DNA of 64,000 nucleotides from Desulfobacula toluolica Tol2 (GCF_000307105.1 NC_018645.1:779001-843000); one strand, 5' to 3'. Counted from the stretch's first letter, positions 25,231-35,631 are shown. A program made the numbers and translations. Notes: generated by a model not told the origin, from the sequence alone.

Positions 25231-28200
25231 ATGAATATGCAAATTAAAAGGTATATCCCTGAATATTCAGTTAAAGTGGTGACAGCCACCTCTCTTTTTG
25301 ACGGTCATGATGCATCCATAAATATCATGAGAAGAATTTTGCAGGATTGTGGTGCGGAAGTGATTCATATCGGGCATAACCGTTCTGCACAGGAAGTGGT
25401 TGCAGCAGCCATAGAAGAAGATGCCCAGGGGATTGCCGTATCCAGTTATCAGGGGGGGCATGTTGAATATTTCAAGTACATGAAGGATCTGTTAAAAGAA
25501 AGAGGCGCATCTCATATAAAAATTTTTGGAGGCGGCGGCGGTGTTATCATTCCTTCTGAAATGGATGAGCTTCATGCCTATGGTGTGACAAGGATCTATT
25601 CTCCTGAAGACGGATCAAAAATGGGGCTTCAGGGCATGATCAATGATATGATGCAATCCATGGACTTCCCTTGTGCAGGTTATGATAAACTGGACTATGA
25701 GAATCTGAACGTCGAGAACAAATATGTGACGGCAACTTTTATCTCTGCGGTCCAGGAAGCCTGGAAAAACGACCGGGATGCTCTTGAAAAAATCATGTCA
25801 CCTATTTTTAAATCGGCTGCTAAAAAAGATGTTCCCGTCATTGGATTAACCGGAACAGGCGGTGCAGGCAAGTCGTCTTTGACCGATGAATTAATTATCC
25901 GGATGCTGCATGATCTTAATGATGTTAATATCGCCGTCATTTCCTGTGATCCGTCCCGGCGAAAAACAGGCGGCGCTCTGCTGGGTGACAGGATCAGGAT
26001 GAATTCCATTGAAACAGGGCGCGTTTATATGCGGTCTCTGGCCACACGACTTTCTCAAACAGAGCTTCCCGAAGCTTTGCCGGATGCGATCCGTGTGGTC
26101 AAGGCAGCAGGGTATGACATTATTATCATTGAAACAGCCGGTATCGGCCAGGGTGATTCCAGGATTGTCGATCTGGTGGATATCTCCATCTATGTCATGA
26201 CAGCCGAATTCGGTGCGCCTTCTCAGCTGGAAAAGATTGATATGCTGGATTATGCTGATATGGTCGTGTTGAACAAGTATGAGAAAAAAGGCAGTGAAGA
26301 TGCTTTACGGGATGTGCGAAAACAGGTTCAGAGAAATCGTAAGGCCTGGGATACGGACCCAAAAGATCTGCCGGTATACGGAACCATTGCATCCAAATTT
26401 AACGATGACGGAGTTACTGCTTTTTATCTCGGGCTGCTGGATATTATTTTTGAAAAGAAAAAGATTAAATTTAAATCCAGTCTCCCAAGACCGGATAAAA
26501 AAGAATCCTCTTCAAAAACCATTATTATTCCGGGTTCAAGAACGCGGTATCTGGCTGAAATTGCCGATACAATAAGGCAATACCACAAGACAACCCAAGA
26601 ACAGGCAGAAGCTGTACGAAATAGATGGCATTTGATTGAAGCCTCCAAAACTTTGAAAGACAAGGGGCTTGATCAATTGCCGGATCTCCTGGAAAAACTG
26701 AAGGCTGCGGTTGCAGATGCCCAGGCTCTCGTGGAAAAAGAAACCAATGAGATTATTGATGAATTCAATACCTTAAAAAGCGTATATGCAAAAGATGAGC
26801 TGGTGTATCATGTCCGTGGTGAAGCGGTAAGCTTGCCTTTGTACAGCAAATCCCTGTCCCATTCCAAAATTCCAAAAATTTCCCTGCCGCAATTTACTGA
26901 TCCGGGGGAACAATATGCCTGGATGAGAAAAGAGAATTTTGCAGGCAATTTTCCATACACAGCCGGGGTATTTCCCTTAAAACGGTCGGATGAAGATCCC
27001 ACCCGCATGTTTGCCGGAGAAGGCGGTCCTGCTGATACCAACAAGCGGTTCAAGCTTCTGTCGGCCAGTTATCCGGCCAAACGGCTTTCAACGGCCTTTG
27101 ATTCGGTTACTCTTTACGGATTTGACCCGGATACGCGGCCGGATATATACGGTAAGATCGGGACCTCGGGGGTGAGCATCTGCACCCTGGATGATGTAAA
27201 GGTGTTGTACAGCGGGTTTGATCTGTGCGCGCCCAATACATCGGTTTCCATGACCATTAACGGCCCGGCCCCCATGATGCTGGCCATGTTTATGAATACG
27301 GCCATTGCTCGTCAGGTGGAGATGTTTAAAGAAAAAAACGGCCGCAAACCATCTGAAGATGAGGCCGCAACCCTTTGGCAGTTTGCCTTGTCAAATGTCA
27401 GGGGAACTGTTCAGGCGGATATTTTAAAAGAAGACCAGGGGCAGAATACCTGCATTTTTTCCATTGATTTTGCCTTGAAAATGATGGGGGATATTCAGCA
27501 GTATTTTATTGATCATCAGGTGAAAAATTTTTATTCGGTTTCCATCTCAGGCTATCATATTGCAGAGGCCGGTGCCAATCCCATTACCCAGCTTGCTCTG
27601 ACCCTGGCAAACGGGTTTACCTATGTGGAGTATTATTTGTCCCGTGGCATGGATATCAACAGCTTTGCGCATTCTCTTTCGTTTTTCTTTTCCAATGGCA
27701 TGGACCCTGAGTATACCGTGATCGGAAGGGTGGCCAGGCGGATCTGGGCCGTGGCCATGAAATATAAATATAAGGCAAATGAAAAATCCAGAAAGCTGAA
27801 ATATCATATCCAGACATCCGGCAGATCCCTTCACAGCCAGGATATTCAGTTCAATGACATCAGGACCACGCTTCAGGGGCTGTGCGCGGTTTATGATAAT
27901 TGCAACAGTCTTCATACCAATGCATTTGACGAAGCAATTACCACACCTTCTGCGGAATCTGTGAGGCGCGCCCTTGCCATTCAGTTGATTGTCAACCGGG
28001 AGTGGGGACTGGCAAAAAATGAAAACCCGTTGCAGGGAAGCTTTATTGTGGATGAACTCACAGATCTTGTGGAAGAAGCTGTTCTGATTGAATTTGAAAG
28101 AATAACTGAACGAGGAGGTGTGCTGGGTGCCATGGAAACCGGATACCAGAGGGGCAAAATCCAGGAAGAATCAATGTATTATGAATATCTGAAGCATTCA

Positions 28201-28506
28201 GGAGGGTATCCTATTGTTGGGGTTAATACATTTGAAGATCCTGATGCGGATTATGCACAAATGGCAAATCATCTGGAGCTTTCAAGGGCCACGGATGATC
28301 AGAAAAATGCCCAGCTTCAAAGGCTGGCTGCATTTAAAGAGCGATATAAGGATCAATCGGAACAAGCGATTCAAGACCTTAAACAGACGGTTTTAAAGGG
28401 TGAAAATATTTTTGCAAGGCTTATGGAGACGGTTAAGGTCTGCAGTTTGGGAACCATCACTCAGGCATTGTATGAGGTCGGCGGAAAATACAGACGAAAT
28501 ATGTAA
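25231..28506 (+). CDS. icmF: Fused isobutyryl-CoA mutase IcmF
   Basis: Adenosylcobalamin-dependent mutase that interconverts isobutyryl-CoA and n-butyryl-CoA, with its G-protein chaperone built in. The 1091 residues hold, in order: B12-binding domain (about 10-145) with DGHDAS, H26 being the cobalt-ligand histidine, and FGGGGGVI; MeaB-like GTPase domain (about 195-420) with Walker A GTGGAGKS (208-215) and SCDPSRRKTGGALLGDR; then linker and mutase barrel (about 520-1091) with FPLKRSDEDPTRMFAGEG, FDSVTLYGFDP and SISGYHIAEAGANP. At the position where methylmalonyl-CoA mutases have the carboxylate-binding arginine, this protein has Q738 (ILKEDQGQNTCIF), which fits the isobutyryl-CoA enzyme. Start: AAGGAGA before ATG. 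Operon with tetR, thiolase and hbd. Confidence 0.94.
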   Translation: MNMQIKRYIPEYSVKVVTATSLFDGHDASINIMRRILQDCGAEVIHIGHNRSAQEVVAAAIEEDAQGIAVSSYQGGHVEYFKYMKDLLKERGASHIKIFGGGGGVIIPSEMDELHAYGVTRIYSPEDGSKMGLQGMINDMMQSMDFPCAGYDKLDYENLNVENKYVTATFISAVQEAWKNDRDALEKIMSPIFKSAAKKDVPVIGLTGTGGAGKSSLTDELIIRMLHDLNDVNIAVISCDPSRRKTGGALLGDRIRMNSIETGRVYMRSLATRLSQTELPEALPDAIRVVKAAGYDIIIIETAGIGQGDSRIVDLVDISIYVMTAEFGAPSQLEKIDMLDYADMVVLNKYEKKGSEDALRDVRKQVQRNRKAWDTDPKDLPVYGTIASKFNDDGVTAFYLGLLDIIFEKKKIKFKSSLPRPDKKESSSKTIIIPGSRTRYLAEIADTIRQYHKTTQEQAEAVRNRWHLIEASKTLKDKGLDQLPDLLEKLKAAVADAQALVEKETNEIIDEFNTLKSVYAKDELVYHVRGEAVSLPLYSKSLSHSKIPKISLPQFTDPGEQYAWMRKENFAGNFPYTAGVFPLKRSDEDPTRMFAGEGGPADTNKRFKLLSASYPAKRLSTAFDSVTLYGFDPDTRPDIYGKIGTSGVSICTLDDVKVLYSGFDLCAPNTSVSMTINGPAPMMLAMFMNTAIARQVEMFKEKNGRKPSEDEAATLWQFALSNVRGTVQADILKEDQGQNTCIFSIDFALKMMGDIQQYFIDHQVKNFYSVSISGYHIAEAGANPITQLALTLANGFTYVEYYLSRGMDINSFAHSLSFFFSNGMDPEYTVIGRVARRIWAVAMKYKYKANEKSRKLKYHIQTSGRSLHSQDIQFNDIRTTLQGLCAVYDNCNSLHTNAFDEAITTPSAESVRRALAIQLIVNREWGLAKNENPLQGSFIVDELTDLVEEAVLIEFERITERGGVLGAMETGYQRGKIQEESMYYEYLKHSGGYPIVGVNTFEDPDADYAQMANHLELSRATDDQKNAQLQRLAAFKERYKDQSEQAIQDLKQTVLKGENIFARLMETVKVCSLGTITQALYEVGGKYRRNM

Positions 28507-28534
28507 AAAATAACAGATTAGGAGAGTGTTTAAT

Positions 28535-29710
28535 ATGAATAAAGCAGTTATTGTCAGTGCCACACGGACCCCTTTGGGAAATTTTGGCGGCACATTGGCT
28601 ACTATTGGTGCCACTGATCTGGGTGCCCATGTGATAAACGAAGCCATTGCAAGGGCCGGCATTGATAAACAAGAGATCAATGAGTGCATCATGGGCATGG
28701 TTCTGCCCTGCGGATATGGCCAGAATCCTGGAAAGATTGCTGCGGTTAAAGCAGGGCTGCCCTGGGAAGTTGAATCCATTACGGTAAATAAGGTGTGCGG
28801 GTCATCATTAAAAGCAGTGATGCTTGCAGCCCAGGCCATCCAGTGCGGTGATGCCGAGGTGGTGGTTGCAGGCGGCATGGAAAACATGAGCCGTGCCCCT
28901 TATTATATGGATAAGGCCCGCTGGGGACATCGCATGGGGCCCGGTCGTATCGAAGATCATATGGTCCATGATGGGCTTTGGGATGTGATCAATGATTTTC
29001 ACATGGGTATGTCCAATGAACTTTGTTCTGAAAAATGGGGGGTATCCAGGCAGGAGCAGGATGAATATGCGGCACAATCGTATAAAAAAGCCAATGCCGC
29101 CATTGCACAAGGGCGGTTTAAAGACGAAATCGTACCAGTGCAGATTCCCCAGAGAAAAGGTAATCCCATTATGTTTGATACGGATGAATGCCCAAAAGAG
29201 ACTGGATTGGAATTGCTCTCAAAAATGAAACCGGCATTTAAAAAAGACGGGGTGGGAACTGCCGGGAATGCATCAATCATAAGTGACGGGGCTTGTGCCC
29301 TGGTTGTCATGAGTGAAAAAAAAGCCAGAAAACTGGGCTGCAATATCATGGCAACCATTGGTTCCCAGGCCTCCTATGGCATTGATATGAAGTATGTTTT
29401 GATGGCTCCCATTTATGCCATACCCAAGGTGCTGAAAAAAGAGGGAATTTCTATTTCAGATATAGATCTGTTTGAAATCAATGAAGCATTTTCCGGCAGC
29501 TCTGCAGGCATCAACAATGAGCTGGGCCTTGATCCTGAACAGGTAAACGTGAACGGCGGCAGCGTTGCTCTTGGGCACCCCATTGGTGCTTCCGGGGCCA
29601 GGGTATTGACTACCTTGTTATATGAAATGGAAAAAAGGGATGTTAATCGCGGTCTTGCCTCTCTTTGCCTTGGAGGTGGAGAAGCTGTTGCGCTTGTTGT
29701 CAACAGGTGA
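28535..29710 (+). CDS. Acetyl-CoA acetyltransferase (thiolase)
   Basis: Biosynthetic-type/short-chain thiolase, here most likely acting in the degradative direction, splitting acetoacetyl-CoA into two acetyl-CoA. 391 residues. Catalytic residues are all visible: nucleophile C88 in VCGSSLKAV, H348 in GHPIGASGAR and C378 in LCLGGGEA. An upstream GTG at 28526 is in frame, but GGAGAG at 28521-28526 fixes the ATG at 28535. It follows icmF by 28 bp and precedes hbd by 85 bp in the same operon. Confidence 0.93.
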   Translation: MNKAVIVSATRTPLGNFGGTLATIGATDLGAHVINEAIARAGIDKQEINECIMGMVLPCGYGQNPGKIAAVKAGLPWEVESITVNKVCGSSLKAVMLAAQAIQCGDAEVVVAGGMENMSRAPYYMDKARWGHRMGPGRIEDHMVHDGLWDVINDFHMGMSNELCSEKWGVSRQEQDEYAAQSYKKANAAIAQGRFKDEIVPVQIPQRKGNPIMFDTDECPKETGLELLSKMKPAFKKDGVGTAGNASIISDGACALVVMSEKKARKLGCNIMATIGSQASYGIDMKYVLMAPIYAIPKVLKKEGISISDIDLFEINEAFSGSSAGINNELGLDPEQVNVNGGSVALGHPIGASGARVLTTLLYEMEKRDVNRGLASLCLGGGEAVALVVNR

Positions 29711-29795
29711 TATGACAAATAATTGTCAAAAAGGACAATGAACTAAAACTATTGGGATAGACGTATAATTATCGAGGTATAATTAAGGAGGAAAA

Positions 29796-30647
29796 ATGGA
29801 AGTAAAGAGATTTGGTGTTATCGGATCAGGACAGATGGGTAATGGTATTGCACAGGTTGTAGCGGCCAGCGGACTTGAAGTTGTGATGAGTGATATTAAA
29901 GAAGAATTTTGTGCAAACGGTATTGCCACTATTACAAAAAATCTTGACAGAATGGTGAAAAAAGAAAAAATATCCGAGGATGATAAAGCTGCAATCCTTG
30001 GCAGAATAACTACCACCACTGATTTGAAAGATATGGCATCTGTTGATTTTGTTGTTGAAGCAGCTGTGGAAAGAGAAGATCTGAAATTTAAAATTTTTGA
30101 AGATCTGGATGAAATCTGTCCGCCACAAGTCATTTTGGCCACCAATACATCTTCCATCCCCATCGGTCGTATTGCCTCCAGAACATCCCGGCCGGACAAG
30201 GTTATCGGCATGCATTTCATGAACCCGGTTCCTGTCATGAAACTGGTTGAGGTTATCAGAGGGCTTGCAACATCAGATGAAACTTTTGATGTCACATGGA
30301 AGCTTTGCCAGGACTTTGGAAAAACCCCTGCTGAAGCCAATGATTATCCTGGATTTATTGCCAACAGGATATTGATCCCCATGATCAATGAGGCAGTTTT
30401 CTGTCTGTATCAGAGTGTTGGAAAACCCGAAGACATTGATACGGTTATGCGGCTGGGTGCCAACCATCCCATGGGCCCACTTGCCCTGGCAGACCTTATA
30501 GGCCTGGATACCTGCCTTGCCATCATGGAGACATTGTATGATGGATTAAAAGATTCCAAATACAGACCCTGCCCGCTCTTGAGAAAATATGTTGAAGCCG
30601 GCTGGCTTGGAAGAAAGACCGGAAAAGGGTTTTATGATTACAAATAA
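29796..30647 (+). CDS. hbd: 3-hydroxybutyryl-CoA dehydrogenase
   Basis: NAD(P)-dependent oxidation of (S)-3-hydroxybutyryl-CoA to acetoacetyl-CoA, cytoplasmic. 283 residues, typical length. GSGQMGNG (10-17) is the nucleotide-binding loop; the catalytic histidine is H140 in [31 protein letters not shown] and [19 protein letters not shown] are family hallmarks; the end [11 protein letters not shown] is the usual C-terminal one. A strong AAGGAGG precedes the ATG. Last gene of the tetR-icmF-thiolase-hbd operon, closed by a strong terminator. With the hydratase at 19348 and the dehydrogenase at 20162 it completes butyryl-CoA oxidation. Confidence 0.95.
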   Translation: MEVKRFGVIGSGQMGNGIAQVVAASGLEVVMSDIKEEFCANGIATITKNLDRMVKKEKISEDDKAAILGRITTTTDLKDMASVDFVVEAAVEREDLKFKIFEDLDEICPPQVILATNTSSIPIGRIASRTSRPDKVIGMHFMNPVPVMKLVEVIRGLATSDETFDVTWKLCQDFGKTPAEANDYPGFIANRILIPMINEAVFCLYQSVGKPEDIDTVMRLGANHPMGPLALADLIGLDTCLAIMETLYDGLKDSKYRPCPLLRKYVEAGWLGRKTGKGFYDYK

Positions 30648-30673
30648 TTAATTTTTAATAGTTATTTTAAATG

Positions 30674-30723
30674 AAAGCTATGGCATGGCATTAAAAAATG
30701 GATGCATTGCCATAGCTTTTTTT
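30674..30723 (+). terminator. Rho-independent terminator of the icmF operon
   Basis: Perfect 12-bp stem AAAGCTATGGCA/TGCCATAGCTTT with extra pairing inside and a run of seven T. It lies 26 bp after the hbd stop. Confidence 0.88.
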
Positions 30724-30740
30724 GTTTTGATCAGAAAATA

Positions 30741-31952
30741 ATGGTGAAACAGATGATTAAATATAGCCGTACCACCCCTGAAGCAGAGCAGCAATCACGG
30801 ATACTTGCATTACAGCAAAGACTTGAGAAAAATGATGTTGACGGTGTTTTGATTTTACAGAAAGTCGATATGTTCTATTATTCAGGAACTGCTCAGCAGG
30901 GATGGCTGTATATCCCGGTACAGGGAGAACCCGTGCTGATGATTTTTAAGGATTTTCACCGGGCCAGAGAAGAATCAGGGCTTCAACAGGTTGTTTGCCT
31001 TGTCAGCCCAAAAGAGATCCCACAAACGATTGCCCAATTCGGGTGTTCAATTCCAAAAAATCTTGGCCTTGAACTGGATGTGTTGAGTGTTAACCAGTAT
31101 ATTTTATTTCAAAAAATATTTTCCGGGTCAAACATGATTGATATATCACTTCAAATAAGGCTGCAGAGGGCTGTAAAGTCAGATTATGAAATCGACTTGA
31201 TGCGCAAGTCTTCACACATGGCAGATAAGGTTGCGGCCAAAGTTCCCGATTTGATCAAAGAAGGAATGACCGAGATTGAATTTGCAGGGCTGGTTGAAGC
31301 TTATGCCAGAAGCCTTGGTCACCAGGGTCTTGTCCGGATGCGAATGTGGGACAATGATCTTTTTTACGGCCATATCATGGCCGGGCCGGGAGCTGCCGTT
31401 CCCAGCTGCTTTGCTTCGCCCACCGGCGGCAGGGGAGTGAATCCAAGTATTGCTCAGGGACCAGGATTTGATCTTATAAAACGCAATGAACCAATACTTG
31501 TGGATTATATTTTTGTTTTAGATGGATATATCAGTGACCACACCCGGATCTTTTCTCTTGGTTCTCTGCCGGATGACCTTTTAAAGGCCCATGATGCAAT
31601 GCTGGAAATTCAGGACATGGTAAAACAAAACGCAATCCCTGGAAGCATTACAGGGGATTTGTACGAAATGATGATATCCATGGCAGAAGCCAAAGGATAC
31701 AAAGACTATTTCATGGGGGCAGGGGAGAGAAGAATCCGGTTTACAGGCCATGGATTAGGTCTTGAACTGGATGAATTCCCCTTTATCGCCCAAGGACAAA
31801 AACTGGCCCTTGAAAAAGGCATGATCATTGCTCTTGAGCCTAAAGTCGTTTTGCCGGGAAAAGGGGTTGTGGGTATAGAAAATTCATTGCTGGTAACGCA
31901 AAACTCTCTTGAATCCCTGACAACATTCAGTGACGAGATTGCCATATTATAA
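30741..31952 (+). CDS. M24-family metallopeptidase (Xaa-Pro peptidase-like)
   Basis: Creatinase/prolidase-fold protein of 404 residues. The C-terminal pita-bread domain keeps the metal ligands: the two aspartates in LVDYIFVLDGYISDHTR, the histidine in GHGLGLELDE, and the glutamates in ALEPKVV and GIENSLLV. The N-terminal half is a creatinase-type domain (VDMFYYSGTAQQGWLYIP). It probably cleaves proline-containing dipeptides, but the substrate is not certain. The open frame reaches back into the upstream terminator; ATG 30741 is the first sensible start and 30753 is an alternative, both with weak ribosome binding sites. The stop overlaps the convergent TPR lipoprotein gene by six bases. Confidence 0.85.
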   Translation: MVKQMIKYSRTTPEAEQQSRILALQQRLEKNDVDGVLILQKVDMFYYSGTAQQGWLYIPVQGEPVLMIFKDFHRAREESGLQQVVCLVSPKEIPQTIAQFGCSIPKNLGLELDVLSVNQYILFQKIFSGSNMIDISLQIRLQRAVKSDYEIDLMRKSSHMADKVAAKVPDLIKEGMTEIEFAGLVEAYARSLGHQGLVRMRMWDNDLFYGHIMAGPGAAVPSCFASPTGGRGVNPSIAQGPGFDLIKRNEPILVDYIFVLDGYISDHTRIFSLGSLPDDLLKAHDAMLEIQDMVKQNAIPGSITGDLYEMMISMAEAKGYKDYFMGAGERRIRFTGHGLGLELDEFPFIAQGQKLALEKGMIIALEPKVVLPGKGVVGIENSLLVTQNSLESLTTFSDEIAIL

Positions 31953-34235
31953 AAGGTCTAATACTTTTTTGGCGTCATCCGAGCCTTTAAAATTGCTTTG
32001 CAATGCCAGGGCTTTTTTTAAGGCTTTTTCCGCTTTAATATATTTACCCATCTTATTATAGGCCAGGCCCAGGTGGTAATGGAAAATAGGGTTTTCAGGT
32101 GCTTGATCAATACAGGTTTTAAATTCCGTTGCCGCACTGTCATAAAGTTCTTTTTTATAATAGACCCATCCCAAGGTATCCATAATGGCAGGCATTTTTC
32201 CGAGCCGTTCTTTTGCTTTGAGGGCAAGATCCAGGGCCTTGTTCAGTTCCCTGTCCTGCTCGGCATATAAAAACGCCAGGTTGTTCACGGCAGGAATATA
32301 ATCCGGATTGATTTTCAGTGCTTTTTTGTAATGGGCTTCTGCCAGGTCAATTCTCTGCTGTTTTTCATAGAGGGTGCCGATAAGGCTGTGGGGAGATGCT
32401 TGATCCGGCCTGTTTTTAATCAGGTCTTTATAAAGATCAATTGCCTTGTCAGTTTTATTTTCGCTGTTAAAAATTCTTCCCAGGGTCAGGTAAGGGGTTA
32501 TATAGGCCGGGTTTTTTTTAATGGATTGTTTTAATACCGCCTTTGCCTTGTCAATTTTTTGGCCGTCCAGCAGAAGGTTTGCTTTAAGGTTGAGAACAAT
32601 TGAACTGATAACAGGTGAATGCCGTGTCTTTTTTAATTGATCATCGCATTTGTTTAATGCTGTTTTATACTGTTTTTCAGATACATAAACTGCTATCAGG
32701 TTTGTAAACACATCCATGAGAAGGGGATTTAATTCCATGGCCCTGTTAAAGTTAGTCAGGGCCTCACTATTATTTTTTTCCATGCGGTTTATAATGCCCA
32801 GTCTGAAAAAAGCAGAAGGATTTTTGGGGTCAAGCTCAGTCATGTTTTTAAATATGGTTTTTGCTATGTCGTACTTTTTATTGGCCATCTGAATATTACC
32901 TGAAAGAATATTGGCGGCATAATGGTTGGGTATTAGGTTCAGTGCTTTTTTTATGCTGTCCTCGGCAAAATAAATATCTCCCTGGCGGTAATGGATGTCT
33001 GCCATCATTACTAATGCTTTAAAAAGATTCGGATTTTTCTCCAGTGCTTTTGAAAGAAAAATTTTGGCCTGTTTGAAGTCCTTTTTTTCAAAAAAGCTTG
33101 ATCCTAAAAGAAAATTAAACATGGCGGATTCAGGTTCTTCTTTGACAAGATCCTGAAAAATTTCAATGGCTTTGTCATGGTCTTTTCGGGTTGCAAGAAT
33201 TTTTCCCTTGAGCATCTTTGCAGGCAGGTAATTCGGTCGTTTTTCCAAAATTTCATCAACAAGTGTTTCTGCTTTTAAAATGTTTTTATTGGAAAAATGA
33301 AAATCTGCATATGCGTTTTGGACTGAAAAGTTGTCCGGTTCAATTGTAAGGGCTTTTTGGATAAATTTTTCCGCCTCTGCTGTCCTTTTTTGGCTGTTCA
33401 ATAATCTTGCCAGGAGCATATATGCATTCAAATTTTCCGGGTCAGTATCAATGGCTTTTAAAAAGGAGATTTGCGCCTTTTCCGGTTTTTTTTGGCCTGC
33501 ATAAAAGTTTGCCAGGAGGATAAGCGGTTCAGCTGTGCCCGGCTTTTTTGAAATAAAATCAGTGAGTACTGTCTCAGCAGCATCAAGTTGCCTGTCGGCT
33601 AAATAAAATCCAAACAAAGCCTTGGAATAGACGATGTTCTCCGGTTCAATTGCTACAGCTTGTTTCAGATTTTTTTCCGCTTTCAGATATTTTTTTTCGG
33701 CGACATACAGTCTTGCAAGTATCAGGTGGGCTTTTGCCTGTTTTTCATCAATTTTTAGTATTTTAAAATAGATCGTTTCAATCTTCTCCAAGTCTTCTTT
33801 TTTATCTTTGAGTATTGAGGCATTCAGGTACAGGGCCTGTATATTCTCCGGGGCTTTTTCAAGAACCTCTTTGACCCTGCGCTCGGCTTCCGGTCTTTTT
33901 TTTCCCAGAAGATAAAAATAGGCCAACTGGAGTTTATGTTCCAGGTTTTCAGGGTCAATTTGTTCAAGCCTTAACAGCACTTTAAATGTTTCCTTGGCAT
34001 CTCCGAGTTTCATGTATGTTTTGGCAAGAAGGTCGTAAGCCTTGACAGATGTATTGTCTAATTTTATGACGTTTTTAAGCTGAATAACCGCTTTTTGATA
34101 TTCTGAATGATCAAAATAGGTCTGTGCTTCTGAAAGAAATTGCCCGGTTTTTGTCTTGGCAGATGAACACCCGGAAATTAAAAACATAGAAATGACTATG
34201 GTTGCAATATGGATTGGCTGTAAACGGTTTTTCAT
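31947..34235 (-). CDS. Large TPR-repeat lipoprotein
   Basis: A 762-residue exported protein made almost wholly of about twenty tetratricopeptide repeats (LGxxYxxxGxxxxAxxxxxxAxxxxP pattern throughout, for example AVAIEPENIVYSKALFGFYLA and AMELNPLLMDVF). The N-terminus is a lipoprotein signal: basic MKNRL, hydrophobic segment, lipobox ISGCSS. It is probably anchored to the outer membrane and scaffolds other proteins, as in PEP-CTERM/exopolysaccharide TPR lipoproteins, though no such system is in the window. Two ATGs are close; GGAGG six bases before the second (34235) decides the start. Monocistronic by appearance. Confidence 0.85.
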   Translation of the reverse strand: MKNRLQPIHIATIVISMFLISGCSSAKTKTGQFLSEAQTYFDHSEYQKAVIQLKNVIKLDNTSVKAYDLLAKTYMKLGDAKETFKVLLRLEQIDPENLEHKLQLAYFYLLGKKRPEAERRVKEVLEKAPENIQALYLNASILKDKKEDLEKIETIYFKILKIDEKQAKAHLILARLYVAEKKYLKAEKNLKQAVAIEPENIVYSKALFGFYLADRQLDAAETVLTDFISKKPGTAEPLILLANFYAGQKKPEKAQISFLKAIDTDPENLNAYMLLARLLNSQKRTAEAEKFIQKALTIEPDNFSVQNAYADFHFSNKNILKAETLVDEILEKRPNYLPAKMLKGKILATRKDHDKAIEIFQDLVKEEPESAMFNFLLGSSFFEKKDFKQAKIFLSKALEKNPNLFKALVMMADIHYRQGDIYFAEDSIKKALNLIPNHYAANILSGNIQMANKKYDIAKTIFKNMTELDPKNPSAFFRLGIINRMEKNNSEALTNFNRAMELNPLLMDVFTNLIAVYVSEKQYKTALNKCDDQLKKTRHSPVISSIVLNLKANLLLDGQKIDKAKAVLKQSIKKNPAYITPYLTLGRIFNSENKTDKAIDLYKDLIKNRPDQASPHSLIGTLYEKQQRIDLAEAHYKKALKINPDYIPAVNNLAFLYAEQDRELNKALDLALKAKERLGKMPAIMDTLGWVYYKKELYDSAATEFKTCIDQAPENPIFHYHLGLAYNKMGKYIKAEKALKKALALQSNFKGSDDAKKVLDLL

Positions 34236-34241
34236 TATCAT

Positions 34242-34706
34242 CCTCCGGAAAATAAAAAATTGTGTCGTGGCATATTTTAAAAATGCAATTTGTATACCTG
34301 CATTTTTTAATCAAATTTTCAGAGCGGATTGTTAGGGATTGATAATGATTTTTTGGTTTGAAGGTTTTGAATGACAAGACATTTCAGGATATCAGGCACT
34401 ATTGTGATATGACTGCCACGGGCAGACCTGGTTTTTTGCTCAGATTTGCCCACAACAAAAAATGAAAGTCGCTGTTTGGATTTTTGAAGACTTTCATATA
34501 AAAAACAACAACAAGCTAATTATAATAATTGATGAGAAAGCAACTCTATATTGTGGAAAAAAGTTCATGGATTGTGAATTTTTTTTCACAATATGCAAAA
34601 AAAGGAATAAAAAGATCCGAATTTATATTTTCAAGATATAAATTTTTAACGGCTTGATCGTATATGTGTCTGTTTGTTAAATGAATTTTATGATTAACTG
34701 TGTTTA
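34242..34706. other. AT-rich spacer with two hairpins
   Basis: No gene is seen. Perfect inverted repeats lie at 34462-34497 (ATGAAAGTC/GACTTTCAT, 18-nt loop) and 34572-34591 (TTGTGAA/TTCACAA around a T run). The second is 115 bp beyond the stop of the USP-REC gene and could end the long leftward operon. Confidence 0.5.
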
Positions 34707-35609
34707 TCATCCGCCATATTTATCATCAAAAGAGTTCCAGAATTTTCTGTCCTTTTCCCGCCAGCCTTTACCAAAGGATTGATCAAAAAAGGGTTTTAAC
34801 TTTTTAAACCAGGCACCATACCCCTGGTTTCCCTGTATCCGGGTTTTGATGACATCGGCAACATGGTCGCCAAGATTGGCCAGTTCATCTTTGGGAATAT
34901 AGGAGTCCGCACCTTTTTGAATGGATTCTTTTAAATTTTCAGGGGTCAGGGCATGGGCGGTCAGCATGAGCGCAGGAATATCTTTTTTGCGGGCAAGTTC
35001 AAGAATATCATAACCGCTTACACCCATGATATCCAGGATGGCAACATCATATCGATTATGTTCAATCAGTTTTCTGGCCTCATCAAAAGTGGCTGCCTGA
35101 TCAAGAAAACACATGTCCAGCAACTCTTCAACCGTTTCCAGGATATCAGGTTCATCATCAAGTACCAGAAGCCTCCGGTCCCTTAAGAGTTCTTGGGTTG
35201 TCATATTGTCCAGGTTGAATTTGACCGTGGTGACAGGGCAGGGGGCTTTGAGGATGACATGGCGTGATGTGGAACCCAGAAAGGCTTTCTGTGTTCTGGA
35301 AGTTTTCTTTATTCCCAGAAAAATATGATCAATATCATTTTCCTGTGCAAACTTGACCAGATCTTCACCCGGTGAAAGTCCTCTTACGCTTTGTTGAGCA
35401 TCGTATTTTACTTTTGAATGCTCCATCAGTTTTTTGGCAAACTCAAGATTTTCTTCTGCTTTTAAAATATCCGACTGTTTTTCAGAAGTTCCACCCTGCA
35501 TTGAGGTGATGATATAAACAAAAGCATTGTTTTTCAGGGCATAATCCCTTGCAAGGGATAAAGCGAGTCTGCCGACTTCTCCACCATTATATCCAACAAG
35601 TATTTTCAT
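34707..35609 (-). CDS. Universal stress protein-receiver domain fusion
   Basis: A 300-residue two-domain protein. Residues 1-130 are a USP domain (MKILVGYNGGEVGRLAL, DHIFLGI, FLGSTSRHVILKAPCPVTTVK); residues about 145-260 are a receiver domain with the DDE pocket, phosphoacceptor D193 in AILDIMGVSGYD, and LTAHALTPENLKESI, but YIPKDEL in place of the usual KP step. The last 40 residues (KKLKPFFDQSFGKGWREKDRKFWNSFD) form an extension that is shared with the REC protein at 47596 and matches no output domain I know. It is the last gene of the ligase/ABC-transporter operon, 22 bp after livF, so phosphorylation state and transport may be linked. AGGAGA precedes the ATG. Confidence 0.85.
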   Translation of the reverse strand: MKILVGYNGGEVGRLALSLARDYALKNNAFVYIITSMQGGTSEKQSDILKAEENLEFAKKLMEHSKVKYDAQQSVRGLSPGEDLVKFAQENDIDHIFLGIKKTSRTQKAFLGSTSRHVILKAPCPVTTVKFNLDNMTTQELLRDRRLLVLDDEPDILETVEELLDMCFLDQAATFDEARKLIEHNRYDVAILDIMGVSGYDILELARKKDIPALMLTAHALTPENLKESIQKGADSYIPKDELANLGDHVADVIKTRIQGNQGYGAWFKKLKPFFDQSFGKGWREKDRKFWNSFDDKYGG

Positions 35610-35631
35610 ATAAATCTCCTGAAATTATACT

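Noticed and set aside
28808-29110. Minus-strand frame inside the thiolase gene
   Set aside because: It overlaps the catalytic core of a complete thiolase on the plus strand.
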